Shown here: piece after piece, positions 42,724-54,151 of the stretch | How positions within the stretch are numbered: the stretch's first letter is position 1 | Layout: each line of letters starts with the position of its first letter | Assembly: GCA_047495785.1 (NCBI GenBank) | Contig: JBLDXI010000034.1 | Location: 1,318,139 to 1,382,138, forward strand | DNA: 64,000 nt | Source of the DNA: Lepidodermella squamata | Taxonomy: Eukaryota > Gastrotricha | Direction of reading: 5' to 3' | Position numbers and translations under genes: made by a program | The notes under the pieces: model-generated | Told to the model about the DNA's origin: nothing | The model's input: only the letters and a program-made list of their open reading frames with translations | Databases searched by the model: none

Positions 42724-44070
42724 TTAATGCGAAAAATTGGGCATTTTCAAGCCTAAAAACCAATAATCAATTGAAAAATGTTTCGCGACAACACGATCCA
42801 ACGCCTTCCTAGCTTCCAAGTCCAAGTAAGCCGCACCTTTCGTATTAGTATCAAACTGATATCGATCGGTTCCAGCTCCTGGCTTGCCTGACGGCTCCGG
42901 TAACCTCGGCACTTTTTTCCTGCCAGTAATTTGCCTGGCAAAATATTCCAAATCGCACGCTAGATTGTCGAAATGGCCAACAAAGTCGTAGTCGATAGCG
43001 CAGAAATGGCACAGATACAATTGACCTCGCCAATGAGCTTCCAGCTCGCGTGGGTAATTTTCGGTATTCAAATACTTGATGAAATCGTCGAGTCGAACTG
43101 GCAGGCCGATGTCGATTTCTGACTTCGAGGCATTCCTCCATATTCTTTGCCGCACCTCTGAACCAACTATCTTAAAAATTGAATTTTTAATAATACTTAT
43201 TCGAAAGCTACCGAAAATTGAAAATTTTCGAAATACCTTGTAGTGATCTCGCCAAATGCCGTCTGATTCAGACGTGGACAACTTTTCACGCCATGATGAT
43301 ACGACACGCTCGACTGGGTCGCGGATGAATGCGATTTTCTTGTAAGTCGCCATGATTTTTTTAGCCTCTTTCACTGAGTATTCGGTCAAGCGTCGCGAGT
43401 GTTTAAGACCCGATCCGAGCCGATGAATTTGCAGCATTTCAGATCGGTTGTACGGGTACGATTCCAGCTCAGAATTTTCACTCAGGTGATTCAGGTAAAG
43501 CCGGACGTTAGTATTACCGACCTTCGGAGTCCTTAAGTCAACAAGATAAATTTTTGAAATAATTCGAAAACGAAAAATCATTCAAATTTACGCGCAGTAA
43601 ACAAGTTTGTATTTGTCATTTATCGCCAGATCGTTCCACCAAAAATCGGGCAAGCTGATATTTGAAATTAAAAATTAATTTAAATATTTTTGAAATTTCA
43701 CAAAGCATACTAGCAATTTGAAGTGATGTTGTTAGCGGCTGCCCAAGAGAAAAATCGCCATTCCGGAGTTTTTAGCGGCTGGTAAAGGTCGCCTCGCCGC
43801 TCAATTTTCTCGCAAATTTCCTTCATCCTTCGAATTCGAGCCTTCGACCGACTAGCTATCACTTCATCAGGCTACTGATGTGAATTTGAAATTTGTTGCT
43901 GAATATTTGAAAAAACTGACCTCACATCGTTGATGCGAGAAAGTATCGCTGGACAATTGCACTTCGATTTTTGCCGATAAATCGATGTGAAGAGCCAATA
44001 AAACACCAATAATAAAGGCGAGCAATAATCTTAAATTCGCGAGAATTTTATTAGGATGACCTAGACTCAT
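42724..44070 (-). CDS. Carbohydrate sulfotransferase, HNK-1ST/CHST8-14 type
   Basis: Five exons (44070-43921, 43871-43711, 43654-43592, 43531-43237, 43170-42724) give 371 residues. A signal anchor (NLRLLLAFIIGVLLALHI, about residues 12-29) marks a Golgi type II protein. The PAPS 5'-phosphosulfate motif is VYCATPKVGNTNVRLYL and the 3'-phosphate motif is IAFIRDPVERVVSSWREKL, both intact. CHFCAIDYDFVGHFDNL and the closing YWFLGL are also typical of this family (Sulfotransfer_2). It should transfer sulfate from PAPS to a sugar hydroxyl; the acceptor is unknown. Its ATG is only 59 bp after the stop of the paralog upstream, so the two may be one operon. The acceptor gtag (43872-43875) was chosen over a nearer cag because the latter gives a stop. 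Confidence 0.88.
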
Positions 44071-44129
44071 TTTTATGAATAGAAAAATACCTATATAATA
44101 AAGAACAGGCAAATTTTACGGAATTATTA

Positions 44130-45482
44130 TTAGACTTTATTTTTCTTCGATTTGTCATTTTCTAGGTTAAAATAGGGCCGGTCATAGCCAAGAAGCCAGT
44201 AGTCAGTTTCGTAATGCTGCCGAATAATTTGATCAACTAAAATCACCTTCGTTTTATTTCGCCGATTTTCAATAATCGATTTTACGAGTTTGTAATCGCT
44301 TCTGTTGTTGGGAAATCGATTTAGGGAGCTTCGATTGCCAATAATTCGCGTGACGTAGTCAAATTCACAGTCCAAATTTTCGTGGAGACCAATAAAGTTG
44401 TAATTAATGGCGCAAAAGTGGCACGAGTCGAGCTGTGGCCGTAAATTGGTGTCGAGTCCCTTCGATGGCTGATCGACCGCCATGTATCGCAAAAAATCGA
44501 TCAGATCGATAGGCAACAGCTGCTTAGTTTCGTTCGGTTTGTTCGATTTCGCCAAAATAATCCCGCCGAGGTCCTAATAAATATTTGGATTTGGATTAAA
44601 GATTAATTTGGATTTAGATTTTTCATCTCAATTTTTTCTTGAGGTTCTAAGATTTTTCAAATTTATTATTCCAAGTGATTGACCTACCTTAAACGACTGC
44701 TGATCGGTAGCATTTTCTGACAGATGATCGCGCCAAAAAGTCAGCATACGTTCCAATGGATCGCGAATGAAGGCAACTTTTTTGAAATTTTCCATCATCC
44801 ATTTTGCTTTGTCAGCTTTGAAATCATTCAAGCGGAACAGTTGGTAATTTCTCTCGCCTGATCTCGTTGGACCTAGTTTTCGCTGATCAAAATCGGATAA
44901 AAAGGAGAGGATCCCTTCATTGATAACCGAAGGTGACCTAATAAAATATCCTGATTGAGATTGATTTATAGGATTATTTTCATAATTACCCGCAAAAAAT
45001 GAGCTGCAGATTTTCGAAGACATACAAATTCTCCCACCAGGATCTAAAAGGATAATATTTTATGAAAATATGAGTAAAATAAACGAAAGCCTACAAGACG
45101 CTTGTTGATGATTGACCAAAGTTGTCCCAATCTAGGTCGAAAATCGGCGTCTTATCAAAAGTTCGATTTTCACTCGCGATTACATCGCAAATTCGCCTTG
45201 TTCTACTCTGCCGGTACGCATTGTGTGGTTTCAAGCTTGCATCTTCCTAGAAAATTCAAAAATTATCACGTATCTTTGAAATTTACAACCGAAATAATGA
45301 CACACTGGGCATAAATTTGAAGCGTCGAAAGCAGCTGATTCGATCGATGTTAATTTGAGTTTTTCACTTGAAAAATCGTCTAGTGATTTTTCAAAATTTC
45401 TCAGGCTAAGCGCTACGATGAAACCGAATGAAAGCGAGAAAGTAAGCTTGGCTATTTCATAATATTGTTTTTTCACTGTCAT
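44130..45482 (-). CDS. Sulfotransferase paralog with an altered PAPS 5'-phosphosulfate loop
   Basis: Five exons (45482-45306, 45246-45095, 45043-44990, 44937-44688, 44573-44130) give 358 residues and match the downstream paralog exon for exon. It has a signal anchor (LTFSLSFGFIVALSL), then WWENLYVFENLQLIFC in the place of WWNDL..YKLVYC. The 3'-phosphate motif VAFIRDPLERMLTFWRDHL and CHFCAINYNFIGLHENL are kept. However, the loop that should read PKVGNTN is SPSVINEG, lacking the conserved Lys and Gly. Such a protein may bind PAPS poorly or be catalytically dead. All exons remain open with good splice sites, so it is not an obvious pseudogene. The fourth exon boundary fixes the altered loop; I considered other donors and none restores the motif. 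Confidence 0.78.
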
Positions 45483-47572
45483 TTAGCAATGTTTTCAGGC
45501 CAGAAATGTGTTCAGCCTTAAAAAGATGAATGAAAAAGTTGCACCAATATAAAGTGTTCAAGAAGTAGAGCACGTGCCAATGCGATACACCAGAAAAAAA
45601 ATCACTCACCCTACTAGTCCGATTTTCTATCAGCCATCACCCTTATTAGGGAATCGGGAAATCGGATTTTTTTAGCATTTGAAATCCCGTCAATTAGGGC
45701 ATAGGAGTATCCTATGTCACCTATGTTCACCGTCCTATGTCAGCTTCCTAAGACTTGCATGCTTTCGGTGGAGGATTTACGGTGATATTTATTTTCTGGT
45801 CTACGGTCAAAAAATAGCTATGAAACGAAATAAACAGTGAGCCTGTTGAAACTTGGCATCTGAGTTGGCGAAATACCATGAATACGTATGGCAGAATGTG
45901 GACGACACTTCTTTGATCTTTGCTTATAGAACTGGACATAGAAATGCTTATCCATAGCTCTAGGAAAGTGCTTCGTACGTTAACTAAGATAACGCAAATG
46001 CATCTGCGTTTATTTCTTATGAAACACGATCAGGTATCGCATTGGCTCCCTGTTGCCCGAAGACATAGAAATGAGACTGGTGAAATGTTTAAAGAGACAA
46101 CAAGTGAAGAATATACCCAACAGGCAAAACAAAAATATCTACTGGCTATATAGGTGCCGTTGGACAATTACTTTATTGTCCCTGATTACGGAGAGAACAA
46201 TTTCTTGAAGTAGAGATTATCAAATATGCCACTTGACAATGGGATCAAAAGAATCCGTAGAAATTTGCTCCAACCGGGTAAAATACCATCTCACGTATTG
46301 CATTTTGAATGTATAATCTTCCGTGAATCAATTTTTTCCTTACAGCGCTGTTTCATGCTTCACTGGAGTAGCCTCGAGAAAGGGAAGGGAGTTACGAGAC
46401 AGCGATTGAAATGTAGGCCACCGCTGTATAGGGCGCTGGAAATAACAGTTTTTCAGCAGGTTTTTAAATAAACCGGACTCTCAAGGTCGGAGTAACTTTT
46501 GAGGTCCCATTTGTATACTAATGCTTCTTAATGCATAATTCCTCAAATTATGTCTCACCTGAAGGTGATGGCTGTAAAGAATAGAAGAGAAACCTACTTG
46601 ACAAATTATCAATCAGTATTTTGAAACTTTATTATGATGGTGGATGCTCTGTTTTGCATGGTTTTTGCGCGTTCTGTCATAATCCGGACTTTTTCACCTT
46701 TAAAACGGCCAAAAATGCATATGGTTCGAATTACGAAAATTCCGGATAATGCAATGTTTCTATATGTAAAGTAAGCGATTTCGGCATGAGCCACCTGAAA
46801 TTACGCGAATTTCAGCCTCCACAAGTTCGAACTAAACCTACTGTAGGTGTAAGAGAATGCAACACACCCATCAATGGAGTATAATTTCACGCAATCGGGC
46901 AAGCTCGAACTTTTGACTTTCTACATCTACATCGCGATGCTCAAACCCAAGCCTCACAAGTTTTATAATTTGGCAATACGCAATGAAACCTAATGAATAC
47001 AGCTTGTCTTACTGAATGAAGTAGGGGAACGTTAAAACCTCTGTTTATTTGACAGAGCTATCCGTATAGCTAATTTATGACTGTTTCCTTTAATTAATTA
47101 ATGAGTTATGCATGAGAGTATACGTCATACATCATTGCGTTACAGTTTTTATTCCTAAACCTAGTGGCTGACTCATTCGCTGGAGTTCTGTCCCATCAGA
47201 ACTGCCGCTATGTCCAAGCCATGTGACGTAGATATCGATGTCACATGGTCCAAGCAGGTGTATCTATGCGTTGTCAAGTTTTCGATCGTAACCATGAGCG
47301 GAATATGAATTATTATCACTTCATTCCTAGCTGTTTTTCATGGTTGCAATCGAGCTTATATTTTAACGTACATTACATATTCGTCTTTTCATTCGCTAGT
47401 CGCGAAAAAACAGCGTAATTTTCCAATGTGCAAACAAAGTAATTTGCCTTAAGGCAGGTGAAAAATGTTCCCGGGGAGGAAAAGTATAAAGCTTCATTCG
47501 CATTCATTATCAAGCATTTTCCTTTTGAAGGTTCCAACATTTTCGGTCTTATTCTCAAATCTTTGAGACAAG
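45483..47572. other. Intergenic region between sulfotransferase and short repeat-protein gene
   Basis: No supported gene. About 46300-46450 resembles 52540-52740 in the left palindrome arm (shared GAGTCAATTTTTTCCTTAC-like stretch and GCCACCGCT), and 47140-47200 resembles 53795-53850. These show that 45-48 kb and 48-55.5 kb are an old tandem duplication. Confidence 0.5.
47485..47491 (+). promoter_or_regulatory. TATA-like box of the short repeat-protein gene
   Basis: TATAAAG, 82 bp before the end of the leader at the ATG 47573. Sequence match only. Confidence 0.4.
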
Positions 47573-47957
47573 ATGCTACGATACGCTGCATTGGCACTTC
47601 TGGTAAGATGTCTACCTTTAAAGTGAGCATGTTCTATTTCAAAACATTTCTCATAAGGTCGCCAACATTTTCGGCGAAGTTCCATCTGAGCAGAGCCGCC
47701 TGAGCGCTGAAGGCATGCGCGATAACGAGTCAATGAGACCTGTCACTGTGCCACCTCCACCACCGACTATCGCTTGGAAATACAGGACGGGAAATTGCCG
47801 CGAGGTTGAAGTTCCATCCGAGCAGAGCCGCCTGAGCGGTGCAGGCATGCGCGACATCAAACCACCGAGAGCTGCTCCTGTTCGCGGGCCAGCTCCAGCA
47901 CCTGCACCCTCTGGCAAATACAGGAACCCGAGGGGAAATGGCCACAAGGTTGAATAA
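47573..47957 (+). CDS. Short secreted Pro-rich repeat protein (two units)
   Basis: Exon 47573-47602 and exon 47658-47957 (55-bp intron, phase 0) give 109 residues. The intron splits the signal peptide after MLRYAALALL. Two diverged units follow, each starting EVPSEQSRLS and containing GMRD, a Pro/Ala-rich stretch (PAPAPAPSGK) and a basic end. Gene structure, signal peptide and unit start are the same as in the nine-unit protein at 54152, so this is a short, diverged relative. Function is not recognised. The protein is small, basic and probably extended. Confidence 0.75.
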
Positions 47958-48163
47958 GTTCTACTAAGTTAGAGTTGTCTTAAGATTCGTGGGCGCTGTT
48001 TCTCTATTTTTGGTGCGCAATCGCATATTGTGATTGTTTTCAGTGCGTTTCATAGCGGCGTTTCATGGTTTTTGAGTCGGTCTGTTTGTATGGTTGTTTT
48101 TCACCCGCAAAATGAGTTGCAGGTCTTTGTGAAAAGATGATAAGTAGAATAAACAAAAGCCTA

Positions 48164-51100
48164 CACTTGAAAAAAATAACCCCTGATCAGGGGGCTGATC
48201 AGGGGTCATAGCTCCTAGTCATTACTATAGCTGATCAGGGGGTAATATGCACCCTGATCAGGGGTTATATTGAAATGAACCCTAATCAGCTCACCCTGAT
48301 GAGGGGTCATTTTGGTTCCAATATTTGCTCATAATAATCACATTTAGCGCCCCTGATCAGCTGCTGATCAGCAAATTTAGTAAAATTTCAAAATTTTTAG
48401 AAAAATGGCAGCCCTTTTTCTGTTTTATTTTTATATTATACTGTTTTGAATAGCCGGTTGATCAAAATCCGCCCAACCTGTGCCATCCAGGTAGTGCCGG
48501 CTCGGTAGAATGGTATGCCACCGGGCACGGCAACTACCTAAACATGGCAGGGACTCATGATGGCACTTGGTAGAGTCACTTAGAAAAAGAAGGATTTATT
48601 GCTAAGTAAACAGCTGAAGTAATAGAGTTCGCGTGTGAAACAATACTATTTTTTGAAAATATGGACCTTCCGACGCAAGCCTGAATTGAACATGCAGCCT
48701 AATTTGCATATGCACGCTTGGCTAATTAGCGAATGCACACTTTTGACCCCTGATCAGCAAAAGCCGCTTTTACACTACACTATTCGAATGGTAAATGATG
48801 GTAAATGATGGTAATTACTCCATTGTTAAATAACAGTGATTAGCTCAATTTTATGCGTTTTTAACGTTTTAAATCGCTGTTATGAGAAAGCTAAAAATAT
48901 TTTAAAAAGTGTGTGACTGATTTCAAAAGGCATTCCCGATTTCCCGTAAAAATGGATGTAATACCTAGGCTTTAAATTCAGCACCCAAACAAAAATTCCT
49001 GCCTTTGCATAATTGAATATTTCAAATAAATTCCGCTAAGCTTTTTTGTAAAAATTATGTTGGCAAATTTCTTGCTTCATCACCGTGAACGCGAGGCTTT
49101 TCGCGTCAGAAAACTGCCTGCATTACAACTTTTCAATATTTTTCAAGGTGTTGGGCATGGCCATCGCATTACAAACAAGACGTGATAATTAAAATTTAAA
49201 AGACAAATTTAACCTGGAAACTGGGCCTCGGTGTTGTTTTTAGGCCTGTTTTTCCTTCAATAATTCGAAGTTTGAAATTATTTCTTGATGCGCCAAGAGG
49301 ATCGGCAAACCCCGGGCGATTTTTAAGCTATCAATTAATAACCATGTTATCTTTTTGCGGAACCAAAATTGGCTGGTGCGGACCCATATTTCAAGACTTG
49401 GAAATTTTTATGATGATTTATTTTGATTTTTTGATTTTTTGAAATTAATCTGGAAATTTCAGAAAATTCGGAAAATGCATTTTAGGCGAATTTTAATCAC
49501 TCAAAAATAGTTTCCGCTTCCGGCCAAATTTAATTCCGCATTTTTGGTTCCGCTAAACGTAAGAACCATTAATAATTTTACAGCAATTTTGTGTGGGAAA
49601 AGGTGTCAAGAAATACCTTGAAAAATAATTAAAAATTACCCAAAATTGGAATCTCGACAATTTCCCAACGCGGAGAAGCCGCGAGCTCAAAGTGATGAAG
49701 CAAGGAAATTTTGTCCAACAAATTTGCAGAAACGCTTCGCGAAATTTACACGATAATTTTGTCTTTAAATTCGGCCAGGTACTGAATAAAGCTCAGGCAT
49801 CCTATCGGTTTGACAGAAAATTAATCAGGTTGTCAATGAGTCGCAAAAATACCCACGTAAACTGGTTTTAATTATTTTTAGTTTTCTCAAAAGCACGATA
49901 AAACTGTGAAAATAAGCAAAAACAAGCTAATCCTTGTTATTCAACAATTGAGTAATTACCATCGTTTACCATCATTTACCATTCGCTTAGTAGTAGCCGC
50001 TTTTACACTACTACTAAGCGAATGGTAAATGATGGTAAACGATGGTAATTACTCAATTGTTGAATAACAAGGATCAGCTTGTTTTTGCTTATTTTCACAG
50101 TTTTATCGTGCTTTTGAGAAAACTAAAAATAATTAAAACCAGTTTACGTGGGTATTTTTGCGACTCATTTACAACCTGATTAATTTTCTGTCAAACCGGA
50201 TAGGATGCCTGAGCTTTATTCAGTACCTGGCCGAATTTAAAGAAAAAATTATCGTGTAAATTTCGCGAATTTTCCGCGATTCCGCGAAGCGTTTCTGTAA
50301 ATTTGTTGGACCAAATTTCCTTGCTTCATCACTTTGAGCTCGCGGCTTCTCCGCGTTGGGAAATTGTCGAGATTCCAATTTTGGGTAATTTTTAATTATT
50401 TTTCAAGGTATTTCTTGACACCTTTTCCACACAAAATTGCTGTAAAATTATTAATGGTTCTTACTTTTAGCGGAACCAAAAATGCGGAATTAAATTTGGC
50501 CGGAAGCGGAAACTATTTTTGAGTGATTAATTCGCCTAAAATGCATTTTTCGAATTTTCTGAAATTTCCAGATTAATTTCAAAAACTCAAAAAATCAAAA
50601 TAAATCATCATAAAAATTTCCAAGTCTTGAAATATGGGTCCGCAACAGCCAATTTTGGTTCCGCAAAAAGATAATATGGTTATTAATTGATAGCTTAAAA
50701 ATCGCCCGGGGTTTGCCGATCCTCTTGGCGCATCAAGAAATAATTTCAAACTTCGAATTATTGAAGGAAAAATAGGCCTAAAAACAACACCGAGGCCCAG
50801 TTTCCAGGTTAAATTTGTCTTTTAAATTTTAATTATCACGTCTTGTTTGTAATGCGATGGCCATGCCTTAACTGAAAACGTTAACTGAATATGTTTCAAA
50901 TTAATCGCGAATTTTGAAAATTAATTAAAAAACGTTTCCGCGACATCGTTTCAACTAAAAGTAAGGCCCTCTTGAGAATTTACGGCGAATAGTCAATCAC
51001 CTTGAAAAATATTGTAAAGTTGTTATGCAGGCAATTTTCTTACGCGAAAAGCCTCGCGTTCACGGTGATGAAGCAAGGAATATGCCAACATAATTTTTAC

Positions 51101-51547
51101 AAAAAAGCTTAGCGGAATTTATTCAAGTATTCAATTATGCAAAGGCAGGAATTTTTGTTTGGGTGCTGAATTTAAAGCCTAGGTATTACATCCATTTTTA
51201 CGGGAAATCGGGAATGCTGTAATGCCTTTTGAAATCAGTCACACAATTTTAAAATATTTTAGCTCTCTCATAACAGCGATTTAAAACGTTAAAAACGCAT
51301 AAAATTGGCTAATCACTGTTATTTAACAATGGAGCAATTACCATCATTTACCATCATTTACCATTCGAATAGTGTAGTGTAAAAGCGGCTAGTAATGTAA
51401 AAGCGGCTAAAGTCATGCTGATCAGCATGAAATGACGTGGATTATCAGCTGGCGACTGTTGATTATCAGGGGTTGTCCCTTTTTCGTCCTGGTCAGCAAA
51501 ATGGTTTAAACAGCTGACCCCTGATCAGGGGTTAATTTTTTCTAGTG
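48164..51547. mobile_element. 3.4-kb transposon with CACT ends and TA duplication, left arm
   Basis: Ends are CACTTGAAAAAAATAACCCC on the left and, reading inward from the right, CACTAGAAAAAATTAACCCC. Both run on into TGATCAGGGG. TA flanks each end (48162-48163, 51548-51549), and the sulfotransferase paralog shows the empty site gccTAcaag. Subterminal zones (48180-48375 and 51415-51540) carry many copies or near-copies of CTGATCAGGGG. No transposase ORF was seen, so it is non-autonomous. TA duplication points to Tc1/mariner-like insertion; CACTA ends and subterminal repeats recall CACTA elements, though those make 3-bp duplications. Family left open. Confidence 0.75.
48762..51390. repeat. Nested 2.6-kb foldback palindrome, left arm
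   Basis: Inverted arms 48762-49995 and 50009-51390 face each other across a 13-bp centre (49996-50008). Ends are AGCCGCTTTTACACTACACT at left and its complement at right; then GAATGGTAAATGATGG tandem units. The arms are highly similar but not identical: the right arm has about 130 bp more (about 50868-51005), lacking in the left. It has no convincing ORF and lies wholly inside the CACT-ended element. Confidence 0.85.
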
Positions 51548-51655
51548 TACAAGACGCTTGCTGATGATTGAACAAAGTTGTCCCAATCTAGGTCGAAAAT
51601 CGGCGTCTTATTGATGGTTCGATTTTCACCCGCGATACCATCGCATCAACTCTCA

Positions 51656-54151
51656 ATCAATTGGCGAAGGGCGATTTTTGACATCCATAGCTGATATTCG
51701 CACACAATTCAAATATGTACTCGATCCACTCATCAAAGCTAAATTTTCTTACAAATTTTCCGCTGGCTAATTTCCTGCTTGTTGAGAAGGAGAGATAATA
51801 TATGAGAATTTAAACAGCCACCCGTTTCGGCGCGCTCATTTCTTTCCCCAGGGTTTTTGCGTGATACTTTCATTCTTTTGTTTGTCATTCCGCCAGGTGC
51901 GTTGCACGTTAACTGAAGAATGAGGAAAGATAGAAGGACGAAATTCATTTCTGTCAAATTTCGCTCTACTGCTACTTATAGTTGAAAATAAAAAGGTCCT
52001 GTTAGAAGATGAACAACTTCGTCGTTGCCTTGTCTCTTCTTCTGGTATAAGTTCATTCTTGCTATTGTATCGATGTTATACCTATAATTTTGAAACGCAC
52101 ATTCCAATAGGTTTTATGCTATGCAAGCGTCGCTCTATGCAATCCGACTACTCAAGATCCAAATTGGGCTTGGGCGATCTTCCAGGGTTTGTGTCGGCGA
52201 GAGGCAGTCGCTCAAAACGCAGAAAGCAACTAGTACCAACTGGTGCAGTCGGGTTTACGGCACGAAGCTCATCTCCCGAAACAAGTAATTGGCCTAAAGG
52301 ATATTTCTTGTAAAATCGCATGGAATATCGAATGTCATCATTCTTGTGAATTTCCCACTTATAGTATTGCTTTTGCTTGCAATAATTTCTTCCTATTTGC
52401 AGTTTTAACGTTTGTAGTTAACACTGAATTTAGCTAAATTAAATTTGTGAAGGCGTGAGCAAAAATATACCTATGAATTGAGAGCTTGGCGTGTCATAAT
52501 TAATAAACTTTATCAGCGTGCAGAAATTGGTCGAAAAATACATATTACAGCCTTTTTCTTCTCGATCCCACGTGTTACATTTCGAATGTGATCTTCGCAG
52601 TGAGTCAATTTTTTCCTTACTTTTCATGCTTCAATGAGTTCAGAGAAGTTTCGACAAAGAGAAGCGAGTATGAAATCTAAGCCACCGCTCATAGGGAGCC
52701 GGATATATAACGGTTTAACTTATTTTTAGCAGTAACTAGCCTAGTTTTCATGATTAATCTGCTTACAATCGCGGGGTAAAGTGCAATCCATCCCTCTTCC
52801 TTTCTCCTGAGCATTTTCTTCCTCCAGAGTCTCCGCACAAGCATATTTGACTGAGACGGACAAGCGAAAACTCACTTATCCTGTTCCTGCTATGTGCCCT
52901 GTCCTGCAATTGTGCATTGTTTCCTTACCATTTCCAACTATTTTTCTCATCAATATTCCAAGCCTCTCCGTCTAATTAATCTAAATGGGTTATCCGGGTT
53001 ATCATAGCGGGAAATATGCCATTAAACAGCCCGAAATAAGTACTGCTATCCTGAGCTGTTTCTGAAAGAAAATTAACAAGGCTGAGGGATTTGTCGCAAA
53101 TTATAAGAGATATCCACAAGCGGGGGCAAGCCATTTGATCAGGTTAGAGGCAGCGAAAGATTTACCGCGGCCGAGAATTATCGCCGATTGCTTAGAAACT
53201 TGAGCGAGCCTCAACTTGCCAAAGGAGGATGGTGCAACAAACAAGTCGGGCCGAACAAGTCGTTGCCATATCGCTGGTTGACTGACAATTCTTCTTGAAG
53301 CTACGTAGCAGCTTGACACCCAAGATTGAGCGGCTCGATGCAGATTCGCCGTTCGAGAGATAGACTTGGCATTTTTCACCTCGAGATAAATGCGCTCAAT
53401 GTCGATGCGGATGAGCGTGAAGTTTTAAATCGCAGAAAAAAGTGATGGATGATTTTCAGCAGTTGAAAATCATTCGCTGTTGCAAATTTGATGCAAAGTT
53501 TCAAGTTGGATTTTAATTTTCAATATTATTGCTTAATCCGTCTGAACGGTAACTTTACTGTTAAGAAATTGATGATAGTGGCCCGGATAACACAACTATA
53601 TCTGGAAGCTTTTATACGAATGGCTAAAATATTCGCCTTCATCAGGTCGCTATTCCGCGCCTTGGGTCTGAAAAGCTGGTCTTGAGGCTAATATATAAAA
53701 CAAAGCTCACAGAAGATGTTTTATATTATTCATAACCTCTCCCTTTCAATGTTTACTTTTTATTTCCGTTTTTATTATAATACTGCACTTGCGTTACAGT
53801 TTTTCTTAATAACTGAATCATTCGCTAGAACTCTGAAACGCTGAGTGGGGTAACATGGCGTAATTTTCACGTACATTGGCATGCGTGCATGTGGGTGTTC
53901 AAATTTTTCACGCACATTCTTTCCCGTTATGCCAACATATAATGATGGTAGATCAGTCCGTGCACAAAACACCGGAATGATGGCCCGAACAAGGGTGCAA
54001 ATTAATGTAAACTCCCAAACATCATGGCGCTCGGCAGGTGGAAAATTCACCCGAGAAGGAGGGAACGAGCCTAACTCTCTTTCATTATCAAGAATTTAGC
54101 TTTGAAAAACGCTAAACTTTTTCGGACCGAATTTCAAATTCTAGTGATAAA
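51656..54151. other. Left-arm stretch between dead sulfotransferase and nine-unit gene
   Basis: About 2.5 kb with no supported gene. Sections match 45.5-47.5 kb at a diverged level. ORFs at 52059-52313 (+), 53775-54050 (-) and others recur in the right arm only because the arms are identical. Confidence 0.45.

Larger units (their letters stand above)
48108..51655 (-). pseudogene. Dead sulfotransferase copy split by a transposon (left arm)
   Basis: Two pieces (about 48108-48163 and 51548-51655) match the sulfotransferase at 44130-45482. The first covers the end of its third exon with part of intron 2; the second covers exon 2, including the codons for KTPIFDLDWDN-type sequence. In the intact paralog they are contiguous (about 44990-45200). 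Here a 3.4-kb element lies between them. The third-exon part is also shortened. Only this section of the gene is recognisable. Confidence 0.7.

Noticed and set aside
45920-46153. 77-codon plus-strand ORF in the sulfotransferase-repeat gene interval
   Set aside because: No counterpart in the duplicated module, so not conserved.
48180-48375. CRISPR-like spacing of CTGATCAGGGG units
   Set aside because: Units are short, irregular and palindromic, lie at transposon ends, and the genome is animal.
52059-53685. ORFs that occur twice (52.0-54.1 kb and 58.7-60.7 kb)
   Set aside because: Recurrence is only due to the palindrome; codon pattern does not suggest coding.
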